Source: Echria macrotheca
Lineage: Eukaryota > Ascomycota > Sordariomycetes > Sordariales > Schizotheciaceae
Assembly (NCBI GenBank): GCA_030411725.1
Contig: MU839834.1
Location: 868,001-932,000, forward strand
DNA length: 64,000 bases
Direction of reading: 5' to 3'
This document shows positions 22,041 through 34,196 of this stretch, in pieces (within the stretch, counting starts at the first letter, position 1; the number at the start of each line of letters is the position of its first letter). The notes under the pieces were generated by a model. It worked only from the letters and a program-made list of their open reading frames with translations. It ran no database searches and was not told the DNA's origin. A program made the position numbers and the translations under genes.

Positions 22041-25000
22041 TTACACCGCCTGGCTGTAATTGCTGCCCATTTTCCGCCGCCCATACTTCCACCATTTCCT
22101 GAACTCGTCGGCCCAAAACACCGTGCTGCACATCACCACCAGTGACCCAAGATCCTTGATGCCCAGAGCCTCCGTCTGGAAGACCTCCTGCAGCCAGGGA
22201 AAGTAGATCACCAGCAGCTGGCCCGCCAAACTGAGCGACACGGCCCAGTTGAACAGTGTGTTCGTAAACAGCCCAACCTCCCCCCGGAGCACCGACTTCG
22301 ACTCGGACCGGCATGTCATGGCGTTGAACATGTCGAACAAGACAAAGCAGGTGAATGTCATGGTCGTATCGCGTCGTGTGACCGCTCCATCATCCATCAT
22401 TTCGCGTTTATACACCATCATGGTCCCCGCCATGATGATAAAGGCCGAGGTCAGCACCCGCATCACCAGTGGCTTCGTCAGTACCGCATCGTTCCTCCTC
22501 CTCGGCGGCTTGTTCATGACATCCTTGTCCACCGCTTCCACGCCCAGAGACTGTGCCGGAGGGCCGTCCATGATGATATCTATCACGCCTGTTAGCAAGC
22601 GAAGACAAACCTCTGTAAACACTACTTACTGATCCAGAGAATCTGCATCGCGTTAAGGGGAGACTTGAACCCCAGGCACGTGCAGAGCAGGACCAGAGAC
22701 AGCCCAGCGGCGCTAGTGCTCAACTGGAATGTAAGGAAGTTCTGGATATTGTTGAAGATCCCCTTGCCCTCTTCGATGGCATGGAGAATGGTGGAAAAAT
22801 CGTCGTCCGTCAGGATCATGTCGGCAGCCTCCTTGGCCACATCCGTCCCATGCATCCCCATGGCGACACCGATGTCTGCCTTTTTCAACGCCGGCGCATC
22901 GTTGACGCCATCCCCCGTCATAGCTACGATATCACCGCGGGCCTGGAACGCCCTGACGATCTTCATTTTGTGGTCCGGGTTCGTTCGCGCGAAAATCGTG
23001 GTATGGTCCATGGCCTGAGCAAGATCCTCGTCCGACATGGCATCAATCTCATCACCTCGGAGCACCGATCGGACACTGGTTTGCCCTGCTCCATGTTCTG
23101 AGGGCACGGCAATCGCCATGCCGAGCTGCCTGCCAATCGCCAGTGCCGTCGTCTCCGAATCGCCTGTGATCATGACCACCTTGACACCGCCACGCATCAG
23201 CTTGCGAATGGCACGCCCAACACCCGGTCGCGGGGGATCACTCATGCCAACAAGCCCGGCAAATGTGAGACCTTTGTAAAGCTCCTCGGTGGTCTGGGGG
23301 TGGGGGCTCTCAGAGCCGTTGCGACTCGGTCCCGCCCGCCCCCTAGCCGACTTGTTAACGGGACCGCTCGCGAACGCCAAAACCCGGAGGCCCTTAGAAG
23401 CCATGCTCTCCGCCGCTTGCAGGGCCTCAGCCCGTCGGTTCGAATCCAGCACGAATTCACGGCCCTCCTTCGTGAAGTAGCTATCGCACATGTCGAGGAT
23501 CTTGTCAATCGCACCCTTGGCGTAGGCAAACTCCTTATCATGCCTACTACCCTCTGAGCCAATTGTTACTCCCATCCACTTGCGTTCCGAACTAAACGGC
23601 GTCTCGGTACTCCGTGACCCGATAGATTCGCGAACATCGTGCTCCTTGAACCGATCCAGGAGATCAAGCATGGCAACATCTGTGGGTTGTCCGACCCACC
23701 GGGTGTAGGTCGACGCATGGCCCCTGCCTTGAGTAGAGGAGAGCACGGCTCTAGCGGCGGCTCCGTTCTCAGTATACTGCCGGGCTAACCTCGCGTTGTT
23801 TGCAATGTTGCCGATCCGAAGTATTCTCAAAGTGGCCGCGTCAGGCTTCGACTCGGTGGCCTCATCATCAGAATCCACATCCAAAGCCTTGTCGGCCCCA
23901 AAGAACCACATCTTGGCAGTGGTCATGTGGTTGGTTGTTAACGTTCCTAAACCAGTCAGCGATGTAGAGATCAATGACACAACTAATCGTACCGGTTTTG
24001 TCCGTACAAACGACATTGACAGACCCCAGCGTTTCCACCTTGGGCATTTTGCGGACAATAGCATTGTGTCTTGCCATCCGGTGGACGCCAAGAGCCAGGG
24101 TGACGGTGACAATAATCGGCAGTCCCTCAGGAATAGCAGCGACGGCCAACGATATCGAGATTGTGAAGATCTCCAACAGCTTCTTCCCCTGAAACCAGCC
24201 AATGAATGAGATGAGCCCAATGATTACGAATGACATCTTGCTGAGCTGTGCTCCGAGTTCGTCCATGGATAGTTGCAAAGGGGATCTCGGGCTCTCTGTG
24301 CCAGAGACGCTGGTTGCGATGGTTCCAAAGTGTGTATTCCCTCCCGTAGCAAAAACAATGCCCTGTCCATGTCCAGACTTGACCAAAGTTCCCATGTACG
24401 CGATGTTTGTGCCCCCTTCCGCCTTGTCGTCGTCCGCGGACACCTGCGGTGCGGCAGCGAAAGAGGGGCTAGGCAGCTGAAGCGAGGCGGCCGTGGGATG
24501 CGGCGACAGTGATCTCCTCGCACGCGCGTCTGCGGTAACTCGGACGGGTTCGTTCTCTCCGGTGAGATTCGAGGCGTCAATTGTGAGGTCGGCAGCTTTC
24601 GTGACTCGGATATCGGCAGGAATTCGGTCTCCCGTGGTGAACAAGACTAGATCCCCCGGGACAAGCTGAGCAGCCATAACCTTGGACGACGCAGCTTCGA
24701 GAAGGTCCTCATCGGGCGTCGCAGAGCCAGAATCCACCTCTTGATCAACAGAGCCAGCTTCGTTGGGTGGCCAGTTCGGCGATCGCGATCCCTGGGCGGG
24801 GTTCTTTTCCCGTTTCCGTACGAGATGGGCGTGGTTGGGAACCAAGTGATTGAGGGCTTCGATAGACTTCTCTGACCGATACTCCTGTATGAAACCCACG
24901 CCAACCACAATTGTTACGGCGACGGCGATGCTGACAGCGTCGTCCATGTTCCCTACGACGATGGAAGCCACAGCCGAGGCGAGAAGCAGGAGGATCAGGG

Positions 25001-25392
25001 GTTCCTGGAACTGTTTTATAAATCGCAGCCATAATGGCTCGGGCTCGTCATGGGGAATCTCGTTGGGGCCGACATCCCGTAACCTCGCAAGAGCCTGGGC
25101 GGGCGTCAAGCCGTGTGTTAATGAGGTCTGGAGGCTCTCGGCGGCTTCGGCGGTGGTCATGAAGGAATACCGGTCGGCAACACTCTACACGGAAAGTCAG
25201 TACTGCCGCGTCAGTTTTGGATCAACCCTCGATATTGCCTACTCTTGACTGCGCCGAAGTCGTGCGCGGATGGGCCGGTGACTTGGGCCGTGGTGCTGGG
25301 TCATTGTCGGGCGGGGCGAGAGAGCCATCGGTCGAGCTGACACGGTACAATGGCAAGCCATCACCGCTGCTCTTGCGCGCAGACCAATCCAT
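22041..25392 (-). CDS. PMR1: P-type Ca2+/Mn2+-transporting ATPase, PMR1 (SPCA) type
   Basis: A P2A pump that loads Ca2+ and Mn2+ into the Golgi for protein processing and glycosylation. Exons are 25243-25392, 23993-25184, 22630-23946 and 22041-22579, giving 1065 aa. The first exon ([12 protein letters not shown]) supplies a cytosolic tail absent if one starts at the internal Met at 25160. Landmarks: LTGENEPV in the actuator domain, the phosphorylated DKTGT with Asp at about 445 whose codons straddle intron 2 (DKTG|TLT), [29 protein letters not shown], and [15 protein letters not shown], whose Asn is rebuilt exactly by intron 3. Introns are 58, 46 and 50 nt. A hydrophilic insert rich in Pro/Ser/Glu lies between the second transmembrane helix and the actuator domain. 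Confidence 0.95.
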
Positions 25393-26754
25393 CCTGGACA
25401 GCGGCCGAGATGAAGTCGGAGGGCGGGATCGCGAACAAGCCCGGACGGGTGTTGAGAAGCGGACTGGACGTCATCAAACGCAGGATGAGGATCAAGAAAA
25501 GGCCAATGCCCAAGAAGACAAAATAGGCTGTCCGAGAAGGAAGCTAAGAGAGGTCGGAGAGGCGCGGAAATGGCATCGCCAGGCCAGTAAATTTTTAGAC
25601 CAGCGGGCAGATGTTCCGCAGAGTGTGGATGTCTTGTGCCTAGCCGAACTTTGTCGCGCCGCTGTGGTGGTGGAACGTGTTCTGAAGCCAATCCAGAATT
25701 TGGCTTACCAGTCTGGGCATAGGCGCTTTGCAGGGGTAGCGCTTGAGGCTGGCTGGTTTCTCGGCAGGCGAATCCCAGCACGCCTGGCGTCATCCAGGAA
25801 CCAATGTCACTCATCAGACAGGATAATTCAATCAGATGGATAGACCGGCATCACCAGCATAATTTCTAGTTCTAGGATGGCGGCGGGTTGTTAGGCATAC
25901 TCATATAAATGATACCTCCAAGCTCATAACTATCCAACTCCAGTTTGTAACTTGAGGATACATTTTTCAGTGCACCGAATGAGCTGCAGATACCTCGGTC
26001 TCGATTCGGATCGGACGGCAAGATACCAGACTTGCAGAATTGGGCGGACTAAAAGCGTATATGCGGAATGCCAACTAGTTTGTACAGAATCTGGCTTTGT
26101 TTTCAGTTGTCGCGGCGCATACAATGCAGGTACCGAAGACAGATGCATCTGAACTCACGTACCAGTCGATGTCCTGTCTGCGGCAGAGACACTTTTTTAG
26201 ATCCGGTTGCCGGGGACGGACCACGCTGCGCCAAGCTTGATTGGCAAATTGGCGGGATTGGGGGCTTGCACGTGACGATTGCGAAGAATTGGCTGTGGCT
26301 GGTGGAGCCCCAGCCTCTCATTTTTGCACTTTTGCAGCAGGCCGTGTGGATTTTGTTTGACCATCCACATCTCCCGTTGCCGCACACGTCCCCTCCTCCC
26401 TTCTTTCATCCAGTCCATCGCACCCATCGCCGCCGTCTTGCTGTCGCATCCCTCCCCGGCGCATCGCTTTGCTTGGGGCGACCATCGCCATCTCTTGGAC
26501 TTTTGCATTCGAGCGTTGCGCGTTTTCGAAGCCCAGAGAGGCCCGCTTATCTCCACGCGCCATTCCCTGTATCTCCGTCTCCAGCGACGCGCTCCTTGTT
26601 TACCTCCGCCACTTTGCATCTCCGCACCGCTCCCACCCCTCCACCGCGCGTCGTTCCTCGGTGCCAGCATCACCCACCATCCCGCAGCCCCCGATAGTTC
26701 TTAGCCGTCTGTATACGCATCGATTGCACGCTCGTTGTCGCTACCGTCGCCGCC
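25393..26754. promoter_or_regulatory. Shared upstream region of PMR1 and rad21
   Basis: 1362 bp between divergent starts. The 300 bp before rad21 are C-rich on the plus strand, typical of a fungal leader. The 200-aa frames here overlap one another on opposite strands and show no family features. No RNA gene seen. Confidence 0.5.
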
Positions 26755-28753
26755 ATGTTCTGGTCCGGCACCCTCCTCAGCGCCTCTGGCCCTCTGGCCA
26801 AGGCCTGGCTCTCGGCCAACCAGGAGCGCAAGGTGTCAAAGATGCAGATTTTGCAGGAGAACCTCCGAGACAGCGTCGACGCCATCATCGCGCCCAATGA
26901 TGCGCCGCTCGCCCTTCGTCTCAGTGGCCAGCTGCTGCTCGGTGTCGTTCGCATGTACAGTCGCAAGGCGCGCTACCTCCTCGACGACTGCAATGAAGCT
27001 CTCATGAAGATCAAGATGGTACGCTGTGTTGTTGTCCGAGATCCTGCCCCAACGCGGCATCCCGGCTGACCAATTCCAGGCATTCCGGTCAACCGGAAAC
27101 CACGATATTCCAACCAATTTGCGCGTCCAAAACAAGGAGTCTCTCATGCTTCCCGATCGCATCACGCCATATGATAACCTGGATCTGCTGCCTCCACCCA
27201 ATGCCGACTTCCTGACGAGCCAACTGGAAGACGTAACAGCGACCCCGATCAGCTCCAGAAAGCGCTCTAATAACCGGGATATCAACTTGCAAGAAGATTA
27301 CAACAACAGCCAGTTCCTCAATGATACAATGGGTGACGATGACGAGGTGCCGCTCGCTAACTACGACGATCTCGGCCTCGAACTGGACTTTGGTATTGAT
27401 ATGGACGACAGACCGACCAAGCTGATGGATAAGAGTGTGGAAATAGGCAGAGACGCGCCCGAGGCGCGTGCCGTTGAAGACGACCTGTTTAGTGAGATGG
27501 ATCTCGGCGGGCCTGGTAAGGACCGCCACGCCCGTGAAGAGTCGCTGGGGCTCGATCTCGACTTTGGCGACAATGTCAGGTTTGCCGATCCCGACGGCGA
27601 TATCCAGATGGGCGACGACGACTTCCAATTCCAGGTTGAAGATAACACGGCGATGCCAGAGGGTTTGGGAATGCCCGATATGACGCGTGCCCGCATCTCC
27701 GAGTCTCCCCTTTCCGACATTGATGAGGACTTTGCCAAGGAGGTTGAGAAGGAGTATAGTAGAAATATGACTACCGACATGTACGAGCCCGGCGATGATC
27801 CGTCCAACTCAACCGTCATAGCCCCCCAGCGGGCAAAGAAGAGAAAGCTGCTGCAGCCAGACGATCAGACAATGCTTTCCAACGCGCATATCAAGGAGCA
27901 ACAAGCAAAACGGGACAACATTCTCAAGCCGCAGTCGTTCCTTTCCCACGATCCCTACATCATTGAGCTCTCGGGCCTGCAGAAGAGCGGCGGGTTTGTC
28001 TCTAACATTCTTCTCGAGGGCCGAAGCGACAGCTGGGCTCCCGAGCTGAAGGGACTTCTCTCGCTGGGCTCCGTCCGACCGAATGAGCTCAAGAGGAAGC
28101 GGGACAGTGGGATCGCCGATATGGAAAGCGAGGAGGAGCAAGCGTCCAAGTCTCCTCGTCTCGAACTTCCCGAAGACTCTACCATCCTTCCTGGTGAGGG
28201 AGGCGCGGCTGTCAACCAGACTGTGGGTCCCGATGGTACCATTCTCGAGCTCACGGCCGATGACGAAGGTATGGGTTTCATGGATGACAATGATCATCGG
28301 CCATCATCAAGAGGCGGTATCAGCAGCCCAGCCCCAATGTTTGACGAGACCACAGCCCCGTTGGTGCACCCGGCCGACAGCGGTCCTGTCTCGATCGGCA
28401 CCAAACACGCCGTTCACATTTTGCGCGATCTCTTTGGCGCTGAAGCCGAGACGAGCTCGGACAAGCGGAAGAGGACTGCCGTGGTGTTCCAGGAGCTCTT
28501 GCCAGAACAAACAACGACGAAAGCGGATGCGACCAAGATGTTCTTTGAGTGCCTTGTGCTGGCAACCAAGGACGCCATCAAAGTCGAGCAACCCGAAGGC
28601 ACCCTCGGCGGCGCGATCCGGGTACGCGCAAAACGCGGCCTCTGGGGCGACTGGGCCGAGCGCGAGGCCGGTGGGGAGATGGCTCAACAACAAGAAGGCA
28701 ACGAGCCCGAACCAGCCGCGGCATCAGCGCCAACAGTATCCGTGGAAGCCTAA
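26755..28753 (+). CDS. rad21: Cohesin kleisin subunit Rad21/Scc1
   Basis: The subunit that closes the Smc1-Smc3 ring and is cut by separase at anaphase. Exons are 26755-27018 and 27080-28753 with a 61-nt intron, giving 645 aa. The N-terminal domain has GPLAKAWLSANQERKVSKMQI and RLSGQLLLGVVRMYSRKARYLLDDC, both classic for Rad21/Rec8. The middle is acidic and disordered. The C-terminal winged helix lies at about 585-635 (TTKADATKMFFECLVLATKDAI). A separase-like site SVEIGRD is present at 207-213 with cleavage expected after Arg212. The mitotic Rad21 form is preferred over meiotic Rec8 because of this site and the YSRKARYLLDDCNEAL segment; that choice is an inference. Confidence 0.93.
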
Positions 28754-29177
28754 AGCTCGAGCGACTCTTTTTGTCTGGATTAATCATGATACCGGGGTTT
28801 GGGTTCATTGTTCTGTACCACATATTTCGATAACTCTCACACACCAGGGAAAGGAAAGGCAGGCAGGCATAGCTCTTTTTTTCCTCTTTTCTGGGTTCTG
28901 TAACGGCGAAGTCAGGCTTGGGTCGGGTCGGATCGTTGGCGTTCAAGGCGCGTTTATATGTGGAAAGGGAGACATTGACGGAGGGCAGAAGGGAGGGGGG
29001 CGGGTATTATACCAATTATGTTGTTGAACTTTTCTGTCTGTTTTTTTGGTCAGAGCTGTTCTCTTTTCTCTCTCCCGTGTCTCCGGGGCTTTGTCTGGCT
29101 TGGTTTGAAAAACTCGGAGTGTTTTGTGTGTGGATGTATGTTTACCATGGTATGGATATGTCGTGCGTGTTGGAAAA

Positions 29178-29196
29178 GTAGTAGTAGTAGTAGTAG
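29178..29196. repeat. GTA trinucleotide microsatellite
   Basis: About six GTA units in the 3' spacer of rad21. Confidence 0.9.
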
Positions 29197-30010
29197 GGAT
29201 TACCTCGGGGTGAAACTACGGAAAGTAGTTGTGGGTTGGTTGTATCTAGGGAGAGGCAGAGAGAGGGAGAGAGGTGTCCATCGCGATGTGGGGATAGCGA
29301 GCGGGACGTAAATAGCTAGATAGGAGGTAGCTGAGTGGGCGAATTGTGAAAGTTTGAGTTTTCAAGTTCAAATGCGTGTTAGTTGGTGAAGAATGAGTGA
29401 GATGGATGGGTTGGGGATGAAAATGAGAATGTGTGAAAATGCGGAATATATATCTCTCTCTTTCTCGGGTCTGCACCTGGACCTGGGCCAAGCAGAAACA
29501 CACTACCTATCTATAGATACTAGTTTTTAGTTCCATATTCTATATTAAGTATATAACTTTACTTTTCTTATGTATCCCGGATGTACCAACGCCCTTGTGA
29601 TAATAATCAATAAAATCAAGAATCAAAAGAACGCAATGAGAGGCGGATTAAATACGTCGAATCGAAGGGGGTGTGGCCGAGGAACACCCGACCCAACCCG
29701 CTCCTCCCCTCCCTCCTCTTCTTCTTTTCCCCCCTTTCTCTTCTGAATTGTGTAGGGAATGGGTGAAAAAGAGACACGTAGAAGAGTAAAGGTACAATTC
29801 AAGGGAAGGTACCTAGGTTAGGTATATATATATACTTGGTCCAATCCTCTCTCTCTCTGTTCGATTTGAAAAATAGATATTATTGAAGAGACCTCCCCTT
29901 TTGCCATTATCCAAGATATTAGGAAGAACCATTCCGGTTCTATGGCGTTATGAATAATACTGTTGTTGTTTCTACTCTTCGGTGATGAGTAGGGATATAG
30001 GTTGAAACGT

Positions 30011-30031
30011 CCCCCCCCCCCCCCACCCCCC
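30011..30031. repeat. Poly-C tract
   Basis: Fourteen C residues, one A, then six C residues. Such tracts are prone to sequencing error, so the exact length should not be trusted. Confidence 0.85.
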
Positions 30032-30964
30032 AAAACAAACCCCCAACTGTTTTGAGCACAGTATACTCCTGGGCCCTGGGTAGGTTTGAAATAGTTACTC
30101 ATACAATAACACACGGGACTATTACTATTTGTCTTACACCGCGCGGGGGGTACAGCCGTACTCCATGCGAGTTAAGAACCCCAACCAGACCTTCGGGGCC
30201 TAGACTAGGTAGGGTCCCTGAAACATCTACCGTAACTATCTATCTAGACTTGGGTGGAAACGCTGCTATGGAAGGTAGTACATTGCGGGAGAGAGAGGGA
30301 GAGACAAAACTGCGTATCTAGACCTGGACCTAAACCGTACAAAACCCATTATAGTCCTCCTGCTTGACCTTGCCTCGGCCCTCCCTACCTGAGCAGGGTA
30401 GGGATCCAAGTTACCTTATCGAACTTCTATTTAGATCCCTCCCCAATTCGTTTAATTAATGAGACGTCCTTCGCCTTCGTATCGTCTATCGTCCTCGCTG
30501 CGGGTCCCCCTTGAAGAACATTGGTTCTTCGGCCAGTGCAGGCCTTCCTGCCTCGAATACATGGGACTACTACTACCCCTATTATCTGCGCTACGCAGGG
30601 TACAGATGTGGAACAGGACATTCCGCCTGGCTCAGTATATACCTATAATATTTCTTGAAAAGACTAGTCCCTACCTTAGGGTGACAAAGCTCACTCGTCG
30701 TGCAAATTACCTCTACACTTACAGACCCTCAAGTCGGCAACGACACATCAAGTAACCAAAGTTCGCTTCATCTCATCATACCAAAGCAAAAGCCCAACGC
30801 TGATATCAATATTTTTCAGTCTGCTCAAACCCTACCGTCGTACTAGTACACCTCAATGCCTACAGCCTACCATGCTACCCCTAGTTAAAATATACCGTTC
30901 AACAATCCTATTCCTCGTCTTTTCCCGTACCCAAGTGCTCCGGCGATCAAAAGAACGTGGACTG

Positions 30965-33358
30965 CTAGTCCCTGACCGGCAATGCCACGCCCTCACGAGC
31001 GCCGTCCTCCGCCTCGACCCCAGAATACTTGTTAATCCAAGCCAACACCTCCCTGTGCCAGACGAGCGAGTTTTCCGGTTTGAGCACCCACTACAGCGCC
31101 GATCAGTAAAGGTAATTAAGAAGCAATATTTAAAAAAAACCTTACGTGGTTCTCATCCGGAAACATAACCAACTTGCTCGGGATCCCCTTGGCCTGGAGG
31201 ATATTAAAAGGCGATAGACCCTCGGTGATAGGGAGTCGGTAATCAAGCTCGCTGTGGATGATCTATTTCTGGTCAGCACCATGCCGCTCTGATACTCAAC
31301 AAAAAAAAACATACCAACTGCGGAGTAGCCCACTCGTTGACATGCCGAGCTGGATCCCATTTCTCGTACGCTTCCCGGTTGTCGTATATCGTCCCCTCGA
31401 AGTCATGAATAGGGAAGAAGAGCTCCTCGGTGCTCCACTGGTTCAGCGTACTGAAGACGCCGTCGTGGCAGACTAGGGCCTTGAACTTGCGGCCGAGCGG
31501 ATGTCCTTGGATCCAATCTGACACACGGTTAGCAACATCTCCCGACTACCCAGAAACGACGACGGACTTATCATGTAGCCTCCATAACTTGCACCCAGAG
31601 CCACCGCCCTCTGCGTATCCACATAATGCAGATTCTCCTCGACATACTCAAAACAAGCAACGAGGTCATTGTACGGCCGTCCGCCCCAGTCACCAGTGAT
31701 ACCATCCTGGAGCGCCATTCCGTACCCCGTACTCCCCGTGGGATTCGGAGCCACAACGACATACCCCTGCTCGGCGAAGATAGCAGGATTCCATCTCGTG
31801 CTCCACCCGTCCTGCCAGGCGCCCTGCGGACCGCCGTGAATCAAGAAGCACAGCGGGTACTTCTTGTTCTTATCAAAGTTGGACGGCCGCACCACGAGAG
31901 CATGCACGCGGTACTCGCCCGCCCCCTTGAACCAGATCTCATCACAGCTCGAGCGCGAGAGGCCAAACGTCTTGCCTTGCTTAGAGTTGGACGACACGAC
32001 GGAGAACGTGTCCTTGGACGCGTCCGTGACGCTGTAGCAGCTGTTGTCGATGAGGGACGAGCTGGTGACAAAGAGCTTGGACGATGACTTCCCCAGCAGT
32101 CGCAGGTCGGTCACGCTGCCTTCGACCGTCTTGACAACTTCAGGCGTGTCCTTCGCCTTCGCCGGATCCGAGTGCGTTTTCCATACCAATGTCCGACCGT
32201 TTGCCTCAGCGGTCAGGAACAGGGTGGAATCGTCGGCGCTCCAGACGATAGCCTCGGGGCGGGTATCCCAGCCGCCTTCCCCATCGTCCGTCTGCCAGAA
32301 CTCGTACACGTTCCCGAGATCGTCGACATCGGGCAACAACAAAAGTCGCGGCTTGTCACTTTCATACTGCTTGCTCCTCATCCGAGTGAAAGCCACCCGC
32401 CGGCCGTCATGCGAGAACACCGGGCTCTGCGAGTACCCTTCCAGCCCCGGCGTCTCGACAACCTTTGGCGCCGGCGGATCCGTCTCGGTAAACGTCTTGA
32501 GCGGGACATAGTACAAGTCCGTCTTGGTGTAGCAGGCCGGATTGATGGTGGGATCCTTGGCGACAAAGACCAAGCCCGAAGAGCTGATATCAAAGTCACC
32601 GGAGCCCCCAAACGGCGCCACGGGCGACGACAGCTCCGTCCCCCCCAGGGCGTTGAATAGGCTGTTGCCGACGAGCGAGTACTTCGCATCCCGCTTCTCT
32701 AGCGCGCCGTACCAGATCACATTGCGGTTCTCGGTCAGCCAGGTGTCCCAATGGCGCACAAACAGGCTCGTGTAGATCTTTGCGCTGGAATACGGCTTCT
32801 TCTCCGTCTCCGGGTTAGCCGGCCGGCCGTCGGGGGTTGCCAAGCCCGAGCATGCCAGGGCGAAGCGGCCGTCTTTGAGCTTGGCGACTTTGATGTTAGA
32901 GATGCCGCTGTTGATAGTAGCAACCTCGTGCAAGCTTGGGTGACTTATTAGTTTACTTATCTTTTTTTGTGAAGAAGAGGCAAATCTCACGACGCAGCTA
33001 CCGGCTTTGAAACACTGTCGACAACCAGGGCCGTGGCCCCTTTGTCGCAGCTCTTCAGGTACAGAAACTCATCGTCACTAAGCCATGTCGGCTCGCTGGC
33101 ATTGAGATCCTCGACAAGCACCGTCGACTGGCCCGACGCGATATCCAGCACGCGGATCTGCGCCGTCTTCTTGTGCGTCTCGAATGAGTACGTCGACACC
33201 TGTTGCGAGTCAGTTTGTCCCCTCGGCAGCCCCCAACCGGAGTAAAGTAAACGCACCATGTACAAAGCCTTTCTCCCGTCCGGACTGGGCGAGCCGGGCG
33301 AGCGGCGCGGGGCCGTGAGCAGCACCTCGGGGGTGAACTTGGTTGCCTTGAGCGTCAT
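30965..33358 (-). CDS. S9C serine peptidase, dipeptidyl-peptidase V / acylaminoacyl-peptidase-like
   Basis: A prolyl-oligopeptidase-family enzyme that trims short peptides. Six exons: 33257-33358, 32991-33199, 31568-32934, 31315-31517, 31146-31262 and 30965-31090, giving 707 aa. An N-terminal beta-propeller (about 1-430) precedes an alpha/beta-hydrolase domain. The catalytic triad is visible: Ser553 in GASYGGYM, Asp634 in SELDYRLP and His666 in DENH, with the His codon ending exon 5. Junctions rebuild MINWIQGHP and [12 protein letters not shown]. The chosen start ([14 protein letters not shown]) matches the family opening and leaves no signal peptide, so the enzyme is probably cytosolic, unlike secreted DPP V. 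An in-frame upstream Met would add a hydrophobic stretch; I treat it as leader. Intron 1 is 57 nt and stop-free in frame. Confidence 0.9.
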
Positions 33359-34196
33359 TCCGGCGGTCTCGGGTCTCCTCGCCCGTTCAGAGAATCTGGT
33401 GAGAGAATGCGTCGCCGTATATAGACCGGAGCATAGCCGTGAGCTGAGTGCGGAGACAAAGCGGCAGAGAGGGGTAATGCTGCTGAGGAGGACGTCCACG
33501 GTCAAACCAATAACCACTACCCCGCAGTACAAAATATTAACCAGAATTGCTGCCACTACCGCGCGAGCATTGCTGGTTGTTTCCATCACCAACTTGCAGC
33601 CGCGGTAGTTGGGCAGCTTTAGCTTGATAATAGTCTATTGGGGCCGTCGTTCGAGACCTGGCATCTCTGGACGATGCTCCATGCCTCGGAACCGCTGGCC
33701 ACTTATCTACCTAGAAGCTGCTCCTTCCTGTGGCTACCCGTCATCCATCATGGACTCTAAAGCTCATTCCTACAAAAGCCAAGCCCAAGTTCCTTCCCCT
33801 TCAGCGGTCAGCATACGCCTGCCGTTACGCCATGTCCACCGTGACAAACCCGCGCGCGCGACCTCCTCATGGTACATCTGACGTGATCCAACCTCCAGCT
33901 TGTAGCCTCGTCCAGTACTCCCCGGTATCCCGGGGAGTATTACAGAGCCAATCGCCCTGTATAGCCCCTAGAACAGGGCTCTGCCAAGCCTACAGCGTGC
34001 TATAATGATGACAAAACACTAGAGGCTTTAGTTAGCCAATGAAGCTTCACAAACCCCCTGAACACTTGCCTCGAAACCGTCGCATCACCCTTCCTACATG
34101 CGTAGTTCGCTGTTGCAGGTATAGCTACCAAACGGCTTCTTTCCAGGTCCTGATACAGCCCCGGACCTGCTATACAGCACCGAAGTGATCAAATCG
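33359..34196. other. Spacer: peptidase upstream region and EAF6 3' region
   Basis: 838 bp. It contains a short perfect hairpin (33916-33939), listed separately. The rest shows no gene. Confidence 0.5.
33916..33939. repeat. 10-bp hairpin with TATC loop
   Basis: TACTCCCCGG at 33916-33925 and CCGGGGAGTA at 33930-33939 are perfect reverse complements around a 4-base TATC loop. It is 3' of EAF6 and 5' of the S9C peptidase, both on the minus strand. Confidence 0.85.

Larger units (their letters stand above)
28754..30964. other. Gene-poor spacer between convergent rad21 and the S9C peptidase
   Basis: 2211 bp without a supportable gene. It contains a GTA trinucleotide run (29178-29196), a short TA run near 29822-29832, a C14 tract (30011-30024), and many CCTAGGTA/TACCTA-like strings between 29800 and 30700. 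A multi-exon gene with weak features cannot be fully excluded. Confidence 0.5.

Noticed and set aside
23436..23452. tRNA-like T-loop string GGTTCGAATCC
   Set aside because: It lies inside PMR1 coding sequence and no acceptor or anticodon stems can be built around it.
25217..25843. 208-codon plus-strand frame upstream of PMR1
   Set aside because: It overlaps the PMR1 first exon on the other strand and has no domain; the PMR1 exon explains the coding signal.
28754..30964. Possible transposon remnant in the AT-rich rad21 3' spacer
   Set aside because: No terminal repeats, target-site duplication or transposase-like frame could be found; microsatellites explain most of the odd composition.
33359..33592. 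N-terminal extension of the S9C peptidase with a hydrophobic segment
   Set aside because: The family opening starts at the internal Met at 33358, and the extension has leader-like composition; a targeting role cannot be excluded without transcript data.
33645..33660. GTTCGAGAC string resembling a tRNA B box
   Set aside because: The flanking bases do not form a T stem and no A box or anticodon arm is present upstream.
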